Positions 15,469 to 24,441 of a stretch of 64,000 bases of DNA are shown in pieces. Source of the DNA: a virus; IMG/VR virus record IMGVR_UViG_3300042402_005180, positions 1 to 64,000 of that record, one strand, 5' to 3'. The translations under genes were made by a program, and so were the position numbers. The notes beneath the pieces were generated by a model that worked only from the letters and a program-made list of their open reading frames with translations, was not told the DNA's origin and made no database searches. Position 1 is the stretch's first letter; every line of letters starts with the position of its first letter.

Positions 15469-15903
15469 ATGAGTAGTTTATTTAACTGGCATGAAGCATT
15501 ACCAAATATTGGAGATTTCTTTAATAAAGTTGGATTTCCAATGGGCGTATGGTTGGTAACAGTATTTATATTGTATAAACTATTTTATACCATTGGTTAT
15601 AAAGCATTGTCTAAATTATGGAATAAAGTAGAGCCAATAATGGATGCGCACTTTGAACTAGTAACTAGTATGAAAGATAATCTTTCAAAGCAAACTGAGA
15701 TTATGAGTGCAACAAATGTTCTTATTGAAACTAAACTTGATAAGCATACAATAATTTTAGAAGATCATAGCAAAGCTCTTGATAGGATGCTTAAAATGAG
15801 TGAAAAAAGAAATGAACTTCTTGAGCAAAATGGCTCAACTAAGAAATTAAAACCATCGCCCTCAAATAATGGATCGGTAGGAAATATTCATGGGACTAAA
15901 TGA
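15469..15903 (+). CDS. Membrane protein with coiled-coil tail
   Basis: 144 residues. One membrane segment around 24-43 (FPMGVWLVTVFILYKLFY). A long helical region follows (MDAHFELVTSMKDNLSKQTE...), predicted coiled coil, then a Ser/Asn-rich tail. TAGGAG lies upstream. A holin-associated (BhlA-like) or other membrane role is possible. No family assigned. Confidence 0.6.
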   Translation: MSSLFNWHEALPNIGDFFNKVGFPMGVWLVTVFILYKLFYTIGYKALSKLWNKVEPIMDAHFELVTSMKDNLSKQTEIMSATNVLIETKLDKHTIILEDHSKALDRMLKMSEKRNELLEQNGSTKKLKPSPSNNGSVGNIHGTK

Positions 15904-16075
15904 TAAAATCATAGAAATTTTGCTTAAACAGTTTAATTTTTCTCAGGCCGACCTTGACAAAGTGAAGGCGGTACTGGATAATATAAATGTAAAAACGGTT
16001 GATGGCAAAACCTACATTGAAATCAGGGTAAACAAAGTAACAGTCGTATTAGAAGGCAATCAGAATGAATCTTAA
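15890..16075 (+). CDS. Small hypothetical protein
   Basis: 61 residues: amphipathic helix (GLNDKIIEILLKQFNFSQADLDKVKAVLDNI) followed by a beta hairpin (TYIEIRVNKVTVVLEG). Starts inside the end of the membrane protein gene and overlaps the next start. Unknown function; the layout suggests a small alpha/beta domain. Confidence 0.55.
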   Translation: MGLNDKIIEILLKQFNFSQADLDKVKAVLDNINVKTVDGKTYIEIRVNKVTVVLEGNQNES

Positions 16076-16409
16076 TATTGGAAAAATTAGAATTACAGAG
16101 GAGATTGACCGTTATGATAGCGGTCTTCTCATGTTTAAGTTTAAACAGAATAAAATTGAATACCACTGTATCAGCATTCAACTGCTAAATGAAAGAGAAG
16201 GTTACTTAGCCTTTTTTCTATCTAAAGAGTTAGCAGATCTTTTTAAAAAGAGTGATTATAGTACAAAAGGTATGCAAGATTTATTTAAGGAAAAAATTGA
16301 AGAATTCTATTTTGTTTCATTTCAAGATGAAGACCCTGAAACTCAAGTAATTGAATACTGCGGATTTATTGAAAAAGAAGAAGTTTTTAAACTTTTCAAC
16401 ATAAAATAA
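16065..16409 (+). CDS. Hypothetical protein
   Basis: 114 residues with alternating beta strands and helices (GKIRITEEIDRYDSGLLMFK; EREGYLAFFLSKELADLF). No catalytic motif recognised. Overlaps the previous gene by 11 bases. Probably part of the 15469-17084 transcription unit, since no terminator is seen between them. Confidence 0.5.
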   Translation: MNLNIGKIRITEEIDRYDSGLLMFKFKQNKIEYHCISIQLLNEREGYLAFFLSKELADLFKKSDYSTKGMQDLFKEKIEEFYFVSFQDEDPETQVIEYCGFIEKEEVFKLFNIK

Positions 16410-16425
16410 TTTAAAGGACTTGATC

Positions 16426-16614
16426 ATGAGAATTAACGTAGACAAGCTCAATGAAACAGTAAAAAAAGAGATCCCAAACACAGAAAATATTTCAAATCCA
16501 GATGGATTTTTTGGTTACTTTGAAGAGCGAGAAGGCTATAATAAATTAGTAGCATTTTGCTCACGTAACGATCAATCAAAATTCACTTGGATTCATAAAG
16601 CGTATCAAGCATGA
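16426..16614 (+). CDS. Small hypothetical protein
   Basis: 62 residues from ATG 16426 (AAAGGA eight bases upstream; an in-frame TTG at 16420 is too close to that site). Contains NPDGFFGYFEEREGYNKLVAF. Its end overlaps the dCMP deaminase start by four bases, so it is probably expressed with nucleotide metabolism. Function unknown. Confidence 0.5.
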   Translation: MRINVDKLNETVKKEIPNTENISNPDGFFGYFEEREGYNKLVAFCSRNDQSKFTWIHKAYQA

Positions 16615-17084
16615 GACTAGACTGGGATCAATATTTTTTAGGAATGGCCCACTGGGCAGCTATTCGTTCTCACGATAGCCAGACTCAAGTGGGCTGTATT
16701 ATTGTTAATTCAGATAATCATATTATCAGTATTGGATATAACGGATTTCCTGCGAAAACTAATGACACTAATCTTCCAACGGTTAGGCCGGGAAAATATC
16801 CTTTTATGCTACATGCAGAACAAAACGCCATTAGCAACATGTTAATTAAACAAAATAATTTAAGAGCTTATATAACAGCTAATCCATGTTCAACGTGTGC
16901 AAAGCTATTATGGCAAAATGATATAAAAGAATTAATAGTAGATAAAAAAGGCGTCATATATTCAATGAATCAAGGCGATATTGATGTTATGAAATTTTTG
17001 ATAGAAAACGGTTTAAAAATAAGAAACATAGATTTTAATCAAGATATATTTGCGTATCTTGCCAATAAATTAAGAAGAGGATAA
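16611..17084 (+). CDS. Deoxycytidylate (dCMP) deaminase
   Basis: 157 residues. The zinc site is complete: His68-Ala-Glu70 (MLHAEQNA) and Cys93/Cys96 (NPCSTCAK). It also has VGCIIVNSDNHIISIGYNGFP, the start typical of dCMP deaminases. The enzyme turns dCMP into dUMP, the precursor of dTMP. It lies directly before ribonucleotide reductase and in a window that also has dUTPase and dNMP kinase, so it feeds phage DNA synthesis. Confidence 0.92.
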   Translation: MRLDWDQYFLGMAHWAAIRSHDSQTQVGCIIVNSDNHIISIGYNGFPAKTNDTNLPTVRPGKYPFMLHAEQNAISNMLIKQNNLRAYITANPCSTCAKLLWQNDIKELIVDKKGVIYSMNQGDIDVMKFLIENGLKIRNIDFNQDIFAYLANKLRRG

Positions 17085-17087
17085 TAA

Positions 17088-19271
17088 ATGTCAATTAAAG
17101 CACTCCAAGACTATACTTTCACCGGAAAATATGCAAGATTTATTCCAGATAAAAAAAGAAGAGAAACGTACAAAGAAAGTGTTGATCGTGTTCGCAATAT
17201 GATGCATAAGCAATATGCAGATAAGGGCGAAGAAGTAGGAAAGATGATCGATTGGGCATATGATATGATGCTCAAGAAAAAGGGACTCGGCTCACAACGA
17301 GCATTGCAATTTGGCGGAGACCCAATCTTCAAGCATAATGCTAGAATGTATAATTGTACAGTTTCTTTTGCAGATCGTATAAGATTCTTTCAAGAGTGCA
17401 TGTATATGCTTCTTTGCGGATGCGGAGTTGGATTCTCAGTTCAGTTTAAGCATATTGATAAATTACCAAATCTTTTAGATAGCAAATCTGGAAAAGTAAA
17501 TTATACTATTCCTGACGATATTGAAGGGTGGAGCGATGCTGTCGGTATTTTAATTTCGTCATATTTTGATAGTGATAGCGAATTTCAAGATTATAAAGGA
17601 AAAGAAGTTCAATTTATTTATGATAAAATTCGTAAAAAGGGAACAAGAATTTCTGGAGGAGGAAAGGCTCCCGGTCCAGAACCACTAAAAAGGGCATTAG
17701 ATAAAATTAAAGACGTTCTTGATAAAGCTGTCCTGCGAGGCAATAAAAGAATCAAACCTATTGAAGTATACGATATAGTGATGCATTTTGCAGATGCTGT
17801 TATTTCTGGAGGAGTTCGCAGAAGTGCGACGATCTGCCTTTTTTCGCCAGAAGATAAAGAGATGGCTACCGCTAAAACTGGTAATTGGTTTATTGATAAT
17901 CCTCAGCGGGGGCGATCTAACAATTCAGCATTGCTACTTCGAGAGAAGACAACTCCTGAACAATTCTCTGAACTAATGAAGTCAGTAAAAGAGTTTGGTG
18001 AGCCGGGATTTGTATGGGCTGACGATGAAGACTTTATTGTTAATCCTTGTGTTGAAATCGGTATGTATCCAGTTGATATTGAAACTGGTGAAAGCGGTTG
18101 GCAGGGATGTAATCTTTCTACTGTTAATTGTGCGAAAGTTAATACAGAAGAAGATTTTTATGATGCAGTTCGTGCTGTAACAATTATTGGAACTCTTCAA
18201 GCTGGATTTAATAATTTTCCATATTTAGGTAAAACTAGCGAAAAGATTTTTGCCAGAGAGGCTTTACTTGGCGTATCAGGAACGGGCTGGTTTGAAAAGC
18301 CTGAAATTTGTTTAAATCCCGATATCCAAAGAAAGGCAGCAGAACTTGCAAAATCTACCAATAAAATGGTCGCAGCAGCAATCGGCATCAATCAGGCTGC
18401 GAGAGTCACGTGCGTTAAACCTGAAGGCACTGCTTCTTGTATTCTTGGTACTGCTAGCGGTATCCATCCTCATCATGCTAAACGCTATATTCGTCGTGTT
18501 CAGGCAAATAAGATGGAAGCAATCTACCAACATTTCCAAAAATGTAATCCAAGAGCGTGCGAAGAATCTGTTTGGTCGGCCAATAGGACCGATGATGTAA
18601 TTGCTTTTTGTATTGAAGTCCCTGATGGTAGCAAAACTAAGAACCAAATTACTGCTATTGAACTTCTTAAAACGGTAAAGTCAACTCAACAAAATTGGGT
18701 ATTGTCGGGAACTAATAAGGAGCTTTGTACTAAGCCTTGGCTTAATCATAATGTCAGCAATACTATTAATGTTAAGCCAGCGGAATGGGAAGAGGTTGAG
18801 AAATTCATTTATGATAATCGTGAATTTTTCTGTGGGATTTCCTTGCTTCCAGTAACAGGAGATAAGGATTATCCTCAAGCTCCATTTACTACTGTGTATT
18901 TACCTAGCGAGATGATTGCACATTATGGCGATGGAGTCATGTTTGCAAGTGGTTTAATTGAAGTTGCTTTAACTTTATTTGAAGATAATCTTTGGGCAGC
19001 TTGCGATAGCCTTCTTGGACTAGGCGCTCCAATCAAAGGTAAGGCTAAAGAAGAATGGGTATCAAGATGTGGAAGATTTGCCAATAAGTACTTTGAAGGT
19101 GACGTAAAGAAGTTTACCTATTGCATGAAAGATATTTATAACTTTAAACTCTGGACTGAACTTAAGCGAGAGTATGAAGATGTTGATTATACAGAAGTTC
19201 TTGAAGAATATGATGATACTCAATTGGAACAGGCAATGGCATGTACTGGTGGAGCTTGTGAAGTAGTATGA
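17088..19271 (+). CDS. nrdJ: Class II (adenosylcobalamin-dependent) ribonucleotide reductase
   Basis: 727 residues, close to the length of monomeric RTPR. Early block: GSQRALQFGGDPIFKHN and MYNCTVSFADR with the first redox Cys. The radical-site region is NPCVEIGMYP with Cys and Glu in the C-x-E pattern, followed by GWQGCNLSTVNC. Later comes VKPEGTASCILGTASGIHP. The C-terminal shuttle cysteines are Cys719 and Cys724 (CTGGACEVV). The enzyme reduces ribonucleotides using B12, so it works with or without oxygen and needs no NrdB. No intein or intron interrupts it. The ATG follows the deaminase by three bases. Confidence 0.93.
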   Translation: MSIKALQDYTFTGKYARFIPDKKRRETYKESVDRVRNMMHKQYADKGEEVGKMIDWAYDMMLKKKGLGSQRALQFGGDPIFKHNARMYNCTVSFADRIRFFQECMYMLLCGCGVGFSVQFKHIDKLPNLLDSKSGKVNYTIPDDIEGWSDAVGILISSYFDSDSEFQDYKGKEVQFIYDKIRKKGTRISGGGKAPGPEPLKRALDKIKDVLDKAVLRGNKRIKPIEVYDIVMHFADAVISGGVRRSATICLFSPEDKEMATAKTGNWFIDNPQRGRSNNSALLLREKTTPEQFSELMKSVKEFGEPGFVWADDEDFIVNPCVEIGMYPVDIETGESGWQGCNLSTVNCAKVNTEEDFYDAVRAVTIIGTLQAGFNNFPYLGKTSEKIFAREALLGVSGTGWFEKPEICLNPDIQRKAAELAKSTNKMVAAAIGINQAARVTCVKPEGTASCILGTASGIHPHHAKRYIRRVQANKMEAIYQHFQKCNPRACEESVWSANRTDDVIAFCIEVPDGSKTKNQITAIELLKTVKSTQQNWVLSGTNKELCTKPWLNHNVSNTINVKPAEWEEVEKFIYDNREFFCGISLLPVTGDKDYPQAPFTTVYLPSEMIAHYGDGVMFASGLIEVALTLFEDNLWAACDSLLGLGAPIKGKAKEEWVSRCGRFANKYFEGDVKKFTYCMKDIYNFKLWTELKREYEDVDYTEVLEEYDDTQLEQAMACTGGACEVV

Positions 19272-20326
19272 GTTTATTCGGAGTCCCTCCAACTTTAATA
19301 AGATACGACCTACAAAGTTTAAAAATAAATAATGTAGGCGTATCAGGTATTCAAAATATATCTATAAGCCAAACTTTAGATGCAACAACGATTCCTGCTT
19401 GGGGAAATCCATTTACGTCTAAAAATATATATAAAAAACCAAACATTGAAATATCTTTTAGTAAATTTATTTCTGACAATGTTAAACCACTTCCAATTGA
19501 TGGAGCAATAACTGGAGTTAGTAAAACAGGATCTGTAATTCCTTCTGGAAGATTAGTTCCATCTCCATTGGATATTGATTTATATATTTATAATTATCAA
19601 AATTCTGAAAACATATATCCAACAGGAATACAATTAAAAGACTGCTTGTTAAAATCTGTATCATATAGATTCCAAACAGAAGGATTTTTTACAGAAGATA
19701 TTTCTTTTAGTTCTCATGCATTATTAAGCAGTGGAATGCCAAATGCAATAAAAGCAAATGAAGATAGTCCATCTTATGTAGCGCATAGTGGAAATGTAAA
19801 GAGAAGAAAAGATTTCTTTGTAAGCGGGATACCACCAGAAGTGTCAGGACACTTATCTAGCGGTCATGCTTTATTATCAGTCGAAGTTACAATATCTTTT
19901 GACTATGGTGAAGTTCCTTCTTATGGAAGATTCTATACGGCTGCTAATAAATATGTAAGATATCCAATTGATGTGTCGTGTACTTTTGAAGTTCTTGATC
20001 GTGGATTTTATCCAGTAACAAATAACTTATTCCAAGATACAGGAACAATACCTGATACTTATGTATATTCGGGAATTCCTAACCCTCCACCGTTTAGTGG
20101 AGAAATAAGAGCTTCTGGAAATATAAATGAAGTTGTAAATTCAGTTTTTGAAAATATGTATACCACTGGAATTTTATTAGGCATTAAAGATTCTTTAACA
20201 ATAGATCTTGGGTCTAATAATTTCTTAACAAACAGAGAAAGAAGTGGAGGTGATGCTGGGCAAAATAACTACTCAACATATCGCTACACATATAAAAATA
20301 CAACAAGCGAATTTACTTTATCATGA
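19268..20326 (+). CDS. Probable tail structural protein
   Basis: 352 residues, beta-rich with many Ser-Gly-Ile/Pro turns (SGIPPEVSGHLSSGHALL; YVYSGIPNPPPFSG). The style matches the long minus-strand tail proteins between 51618 and 57952. Motifs such as DCLLKSVSYRFQTEGFFTEDISF suggest a tail tube-like beta-barrel, but this is an impression only. It sits alone among metabolic genes, coupled to nrdJ by a four-base overlap. Confidence 0.55.
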   Translation: MSLFGVPPTLIRYDLQSLKINNVGVSGIQNISISQTLDATTIPAWGNPFTSKNIYKKPNIEISFSKFISDNVKPLPIDGAITGVSKTGSVIPSGRLVPSPLDIDLYIYNYQNSENIYPTGIQLKDCLLKSVSYRFQTEGFFTEDISFSSHALLSSGMPNAIKANEDSPSYVAHSGNVKRRKDFFVSGIPPEVSGHLSSGHALLSVEVTISFDYGEVPSYGRFYTAANKYVRYPIDVSCTFEVLDRGFYPVTNNLFQDTGTIPDTYVYSGIPNPPPFSGEIRASGNINEVVNSVFENMYTTGILLGIKDSLTIDLGSNNFLTNRERSGGDAGQNNYSTYRYTYKNTTSEFTLS

Positions 20327-20339
20327 AAGATCATAAATC

Positions 20340-21035
20340 ATGTCAACACGCAAAACAAGAAAAACCGCTCAAAGAGCAACAGCAAGTGCTATAACTAATC
20401 CGCATCGTAAAATACTTAAACCGAAAAGTATTAATCAAGAAAACTATATCATATCTATGGTTGAAAACGATATTACAATTTGTACAGGTCCAGCAGGATC
20501 TGGCAAATCTTCGGTTGCTGTTGGTCTTGCGTGTAACTGGCTTTTAGAAAATAAAATAGAAAAAATCATAGTAACAAGACCAGTTGTTGAAGCCGGTAGA
20601 GGGCTTGGATATCTTCCCGGTAGTAAAGATGAGAAGATACAACCCTATGTTATGCCAGTTCTTGAAGAGATGCAGCAATATCTTGGCAGAGAATTATTAA
20701 ACAAACAGCTTGCTGCTGGAATTGTTGAACTCTGTCCACTTGAGTATATGAGAGGAAGAAACTTCCATCATTCATTTATGATACTTGATGAAGCACAGAA
20801 CGCAACGTATGAACAAATAAAAATGTTTTTAACTAGAATAGGAATGCATTCACGAGCAATTATTGAAGGCGATCCATATCAATCAGACCTACCCCTTTCT
20901 ATGAGGGGTGCAATGATGGATATTAGAGACAAGCTATTTGGATTACAAGGAGTTGGAGTTTGTGAACTTCAGGCAACAGATATTGTTCGTAACCCTATAA
21001 TCGGTCGAGTACTAGAAAGGCTAGAGACTAGATGA
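20340..21035 (+). CDS. phoH: PhoH-like ATPase
   Basis: 231 residues. Walker A is GPAGSGKSS (50-58), Walker B FMILDEAQN (146-154). IIVTRPVVEAGRGLGYLPG and LCPLEYMRGRNF are the standard PhoH blocks, with IIEGDPYQSDLP as sensor region. PhoH is a P-loop NTPase linked to RNA metabolism (similar to the N-terminal part of a helicase) and is one of the commonest phage auxiliary genes. Its role in phages is not settled. Confidence 0.92.
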   Translation: MSTRKTRKTAQRATASAITNPHRKILKPKSINQENYIISMVENDITICTGPAGSGKSSVAVGLACNWLLENKIEKIIVTRPVVEAGRGLGYLPGSKDEKIQPYVMPVLEEMQQYLGRELLNKQLAAGIVELCPLEYMRGRNFHHSFMILDEAQNATYEQIKMFLTRIGMHSRAIIEGDPYQSDLPLSMRGAMMDIRDKLFGLQGVGVCELQATDIVRNPIIGRVLERLETR

Positions 21036-21292
21036 GAAAGTATGTCGCTCCAATCATTGTTGCTGGAATCTTAATAGGTAACTTAGCTTTATCTTATGCA
21101 GCAATGAAAGACATGAAAGAAGAATCTCAAGATATTAATGTTGAGATTATTGAACATTATAACTATATGATTGATTTTGAAGAAAGAACAAAAGAAGAAG
21201 AGAGAATTATCAAAGAAGGATATGCCCATTTTCTATCTTATGTTTCTGAGGAATACTACGAGTCTAATCCAGAAGATAAACCAAGTTTTTGA
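21032..21292 (+). CDS. Small membrane-anchored protein
   Basis: 86 residues. The N-terminus RKYVAPIIVAGILIGNLALSYA is a membrane segment or signal; the rest is strongly acidic and helical (DFEERTKEEERIIKEGY). Coupled to phoH by an ATGA overlap. No family recognised. Confidence 0.5.
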   Translation: MRKYVAPIIVAGILIGNLALSYAAMKDMKEESQDINVEIIEHYNYMIDFEERTKEEERIIKEGYAHFLSYVSEEYYESNPEDKPSF

Positions 21293-21299
21293 GGAATTT

Positions 21300-21641
21300 A
21301 TGCCAACTTATCACTATGCTTGCAAAGAATGCAAAGAAGAATTCGAAGTCTTTCATTCAATCAAAGAACCATTAAGAACCATCTGTCCATTTTGCGAAAA
21401 AGCGGGCTTGTCGGTTGTTTTGGATGAGCCTCCTGTTATAATAAATAAAGAGGTGAAGACAATCGGCCAGCTCGCCGAAAAGAATGCCAAAAGCCTTGGG
21501 CGGTATGGACTTGAAGAAAAGATGGCAAAGGACGGCTCTTTAGAAAGAATTAAGCACAGAGAAAAAAGAGAGCTAAATAGTAAAATAGCAAAGCTGTCTC
21601 CAGAGAAACAACGGAAATTTATTGAAACAGGAAAACTATGA
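21300..21641 (+). CDS. FmdB-type zinc-ribbon protein
   Basis: 113 residues from ATG 21300, chosen for the GAGGAA site just upstream and because the zinc ribbon then starts the protein as in the FmdB family: MPTYHYACKECKEEFEVF followed by CPFC. The C-terminal part is basic and helical (KIAKLSPEKQRKFIETGK). FmdB-like ribbons are common in phages and bacteria; they are thought to be regulatory, but function is unclear. Confidence 0.75.
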   Translation: MPTYHYACKECKEEFEVFHSIKEPLRTICPFCEKAGLSVVLDEPPVIINKEVKTIGQLAEKNAKSLGRYGLEEKMAKDGSLERIKHREKRELNSKIAKLSPEKQRKFIETGKL

Positions 21642-21886
21642 TAAGAGAAAAATTCAATGTAGGTCCACATATAGGAATACTAAAAGTGAATCTATATATC
21701 CATAGAATGTTAGATGATGGTAGTGTTGATCCTGAAATTGTAGATTGCACAGAAGAATTTCAAAATTTAAAAATGACAAACAAAGGCGAGATTCATGTGG
21801 TAGGATATGATAAGAAGGATTGTATTGAAAAAGTAAAAAATATGCTTGAAAGTCTAGGAAAAACAAATGTCAAGAAACGAAAATGA
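21638..21886 (+). CDS. Hypothetical protein
   Basis: 82 residues: a beta hairpin region (GPHIGILKVNLYIHRML), then IHVVGYDKKDCIEKVKNMLESLG, suggesting a small alpha/beta fold. Starts within the FmdB gene end and overlaps the next start by 20 bases. No motif recognised. Confidence 0.5.
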   Translation: MIREKFNVGPHIGILKVNLYIHRMLDDGSVDPEIVDCTEEFQNLKMTNKGEIHVVGYDKKDCIEKVKNMLESLGKTNVKKRK

Positions 21887-22223
21887 AAATATACAAGATC
21901 TTAATTTACCAGAAAAAGATGAAGTAAACGTAGAGTTTATCGAGAAGACAGGAAAATCAGGAGAAGAGCATAACGCTGTTGCTAAAATTGCAACAATAGT
22001 AAACAAAGAAGAACAGAAAAAAACAATTAATTACTATGTAAAAATTGGAAGGGGTATGATATTTGATCCTTTTGGAATGGACTCTAATAAAATCAATGCC
22101 TACAATTTTCAATTTAAAAAAGCTGATGAGAAAGTTTTTTCATATTATTTACAGTATTTGAAAACACGAAGATCAATGTTTTTAACTTATGCTCAAAGAG
22201 AATTTCAAAATAAAGGATATTGA
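21867..22223 (+). CDS. Hypothetical protein
   Basis: 118 residues; the acidic N-terminal ~45 look disordered. The second half has INYYVKIGRGMIFDPFGMD and a helical end (KTRRSMFLTYAQREFQNKGY). No family recognised. Part of the uninterrupted run of genes from phoH to recA. Confidence 0.5.
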   Translation: MSRNENENIQDLNLPEKDEVNVEFIEKTGKSGEEHNAVAKIATIVNKEEQKKTINYYVKIGRGMIFDPFGMDSNKINAYNFQFKKADEKVFSYYLQYLKTRRSMFLTYAQREFQNKGY

Positions 22224-22225
22224 TT

Positions 22226-22525
22226 ATGCCGAAGAAAAAGGTGGAAGTTCCAAAAACCAATATAAACAAAACAGTTAAAATGGGCAATGAAAATAAAAAG
22301 GTAAATATTACTGAACCTAAAGTAGCCCAGAAAAATGAGCCAAGTCCAAAAGGCTATCCTGAAACAAGAGAGTTGTTTGCTCATAAAAAAGATTATGGTG
22401 TAACTGCAATGACAGAGCAAGCGTCTATGAGGGCTGATGAAACAGCAAAAAATAGACAACCTACAAATGGATATAATATTCCTCCAAGACTTGGAAATTG
22501 TGTTCGTAAAATTAGGGAAGACTAA
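22226..22525 (+). CDS. Hypothetical Lys/Pro/Asn-rich protein
   Basis: 99 residues from ATG 22226 (AAAGGATATTG upstream; a TTG two codons earlier is less likely). It is basic, with many Lys, Asn and Pro and little hydrophobic content, so probably disordered. Ends NIPPRLGNCVRKIRED. The stop overlaps the next ATG by one base. Function unknown. Confidence 0.5.
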   Translation: MPKKKVEVPKTNINKTVKMGNENKKVNITEPKVAQKNEPSPKGYPETRELFAHKKDYGVTAMTEQASMRADETAKNRQPTNGYNIPPRLGNCVRKIRED

Positions 22526-23022
22526 TGCTTTGTACAAGTTTCAATAAAGACATATTATTACTTTTAGATAAGCAAGAAATATTATGGAAGTGCATTCTTG
22601 ATAATGGAACAGAAGTGTGGTCAGATTTTGACGCTTCTGACAAAAAAGATCCTTGGACAAGACTAAAAGAGTTCTGCTTTAATAATAATATAAAAGTAAT
22701 TGAAGTAAGAGTTCTTTGCCCCGGAATGCCAGAGCAAACAATATTTCAAGATGACAATGGCCTTGATAAATTTTTTATTATAAGAGGGCTTTGCAAAGAA
22801 CTAACCGATAATACTGATGTGATATACAAGTTCATGTCTTTTGGAATTGTTAAGAGTGACAACAAAATTCATGTTAAGAAATTTTATTGGCCACAATTCG
22901 CTCTTGGTGAAGACGAAGAGATCAGAGAAATAACTCCTGAAAATGAAAAGTTACTTTTTAAAAAAAGAATAATGTGCGAGGATAACTGTAAATGTCGGGA
23001 AAAAAAATCCAGACTGCATTAA
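22525..23022 (+). CDS. Hypothetical protein
   Basis: 165 residues, predicted alpha/beta (NKDILLLLDKQEILWKCIL; NNIKVIEVRVLCPGMPEQ). The C-terminus has three cysteines (CEDNCKCRE). No recognisable family. Overlaps the next gene by 31 bases. Confidence 0.5.
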   Translation: MLCTSFNKDILLLLDKQEILWKCILDNGTEVWSDFDASDKKDPWTRLKEFCFNNNIKVIEVRVLCPGMPEQTIFQDDNGLDKFFIIRGLCKELTDNTDVIYKFMSFGIVKSDNKIHVKKFYWPQFALGEDEEIREITPENEKLLFKKRIMCEDNCKCREKKSRLH

Positions 23023-23456
23023 GTAAATACAAGTCTCCATCAACTGGAGACTTTTGTACTTCAGCACAATATGTTGCTGAATTAATTTGTCAGAAACTTG
23101 CAAAGCATGAAAAAGTAGGGACGCTCCCCTATAAGTTTTGGAATCTGCCAAAATGGAAAAAAATATATATTAGGCAAGTTTCGTTAGCAAATAAACTAAT
23201 AAAAGAATACGGCGAAGAGTCTGTTATAAAATTTGTAAAGTCAAGTGCAGGTAAAAATACAATTTCTCTTGGAGCTAGAAATGTAAAAAAAGAAATTGAA
23301 AAAATTAAATTTGCTCTTGACAATACGCCAAAGCGTGATACAATTGAAATAATTGCGATTGAGCCACTTGAATTTAAACCAAGAAAATCATTTGGAACCA
23401 AAACGCTTGTAAATAGATTGAAAGATATAGAAAGTGACATGAATAACAATGGATAA
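22992..23456 (+). CDS. Conserved-looking phage protein upstream of RecA
   Basis: 154 residues. The block STGDFCTSAQYVAELICQKL and GTLPYKFWNLPKWKKIY looks like a motif I have seen in phage proteins of unknown function. The C-terminal half is basic (FKPRKSFGTKTLVNRL). It overlaps recA by eight bases. DNA binding or a recombination accessory role is a guess from position and charge. Confidence 0.55.
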   Translation: MSGKKIQTALSKYKSPSTGDFCTSAQYVAELICQKLAKHEKVGTLPYKFWNLPKWKKIYIRQVSLANKLIKEYGEESVIKFVKSSAGKNTISLGARNVKKEIEKIKFALDNTPKRDTIEIIAIEPLEFKPRKSFGTKTLVNRLKDIESDMNNNG

Positions 23457-24441
23457 AGATTTTCTTAAAAAATATGGCGATTACGTAACAACTGGCGAAA
23501 AAGTATTAGAAACTAAAAAAAGCTACAAAACTATCTCTATTAGTCCTGCAATTGATCTTGCTCTAGGAGGTGGTGTTAAAGAAGGCTCTTGGATGATTCT
23601 TTCTGGGCCACCAAAAGCTGGCAAGACAACCACAACTATGCAAATCATTGCCAACTGTCAAGCAGAAGGTCGAAAGATTATTTATCTTGATGTAGAGGGT
23701 CGGCTTAAAGAAATGAACTTTGAAGTTCCGGGAATCGATCCATCTTTAGTGCAAGTAATTCGATCAGGAGACCAGCCATTACCAGCAGAAACATTTCTTG
23801 ATATTGCAAGAAAGTTAATATCTGAAAAAGAGAACGAAGGTTGTGTTCTTGTTATTGACTCTATTTCTTCCCTAATTCCTTCTCGTGATCTTGATGAAGA
23901 TATTAGCGGCATGACTCGTCCGGGTTTGCCAAAGATTCTATCAGATTTTGTAAAAAAACTTGGTCAAACTGTACCAAACCAAAAGTGTCTTGTTATCATG
24001 ATTACGCACATGATTACGAATACCAGTGGATATGGTAAGAGTAAAATGGCTGATGGCGGTGTTAAGATTCAATTCCAAGCCGACACGAGAATGGAAGTAA
24101 AAAGTGTTCAGCCTTGGGAATCTGCAAGCTCTAGTAAAGATCAAAAGAATGTCATTGGATTAAAGGTTACATGGGATATCCTTTGTTCATCTATTGGATC
24201 TCCTTATAAGACTTGCGAGAGTTGGATTAGATTTGGTCATGGAATCGACAAAGTGCAAGAAATTCTTATGATTGCAATCGATCTTGGTCTTATTTCAGTT
24301 GCTGGCTCATGGTACAACCTTGACTTTATTGAATCTGAAAAAGTTAAGTTGCAAGGACAAGAGAAGGTATATAATTATTTAACTGAAAATCCAGAAGCAT
24401 ATAAAACGCTGGAGTCTAAAGTTAAGGAACTATTATATTGA
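23449..24441 (+). CDS. recA: RecA/UvsX-like recombinase
   Basis: 330 residues. Walker A GPPKAGKTT (53-61); catalytic Glu83 in YLDVEG; Walker B VLVIDSISSLIPS; the DNA-loop region around MADGGVKIQF. The order and spacing fit RecA-family strand-exchange ATPases, with a short C-terminal domain as in phage versions. It would act in recombination-dependent replication and repair. A TTG-started nuclease gene overlaps its stop. Confidence 0.9.
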   Translation: MDKDFLKKYGDYVTTGEKVLETKKSYKTISISPAIDLALGGGVKEGSWMILSGPPKAGKTTTTMQIIANCQAEGRKIIYLDVEGRLKEMNFEVPGIDPSLVQVIRSGDQPLPAETFLDIARKLISEKENEGCVLVIDSISSLIPSRDLDEDISGMTRPGLPKILSDFVKKLGQTVPNQKCLVIMITHMITNTSGYGKSKMADGGVKIQFQADTRMEVKSVQPWESASSSKDQKNVIGLKVTWDILCSSIGSPYKTCESWIRFGHGIDKVQEILMIAIDLGLISVAGSWYNLDFIESEKVKLQGQEKVYNYLTENPEAYKTLESKVKELLY

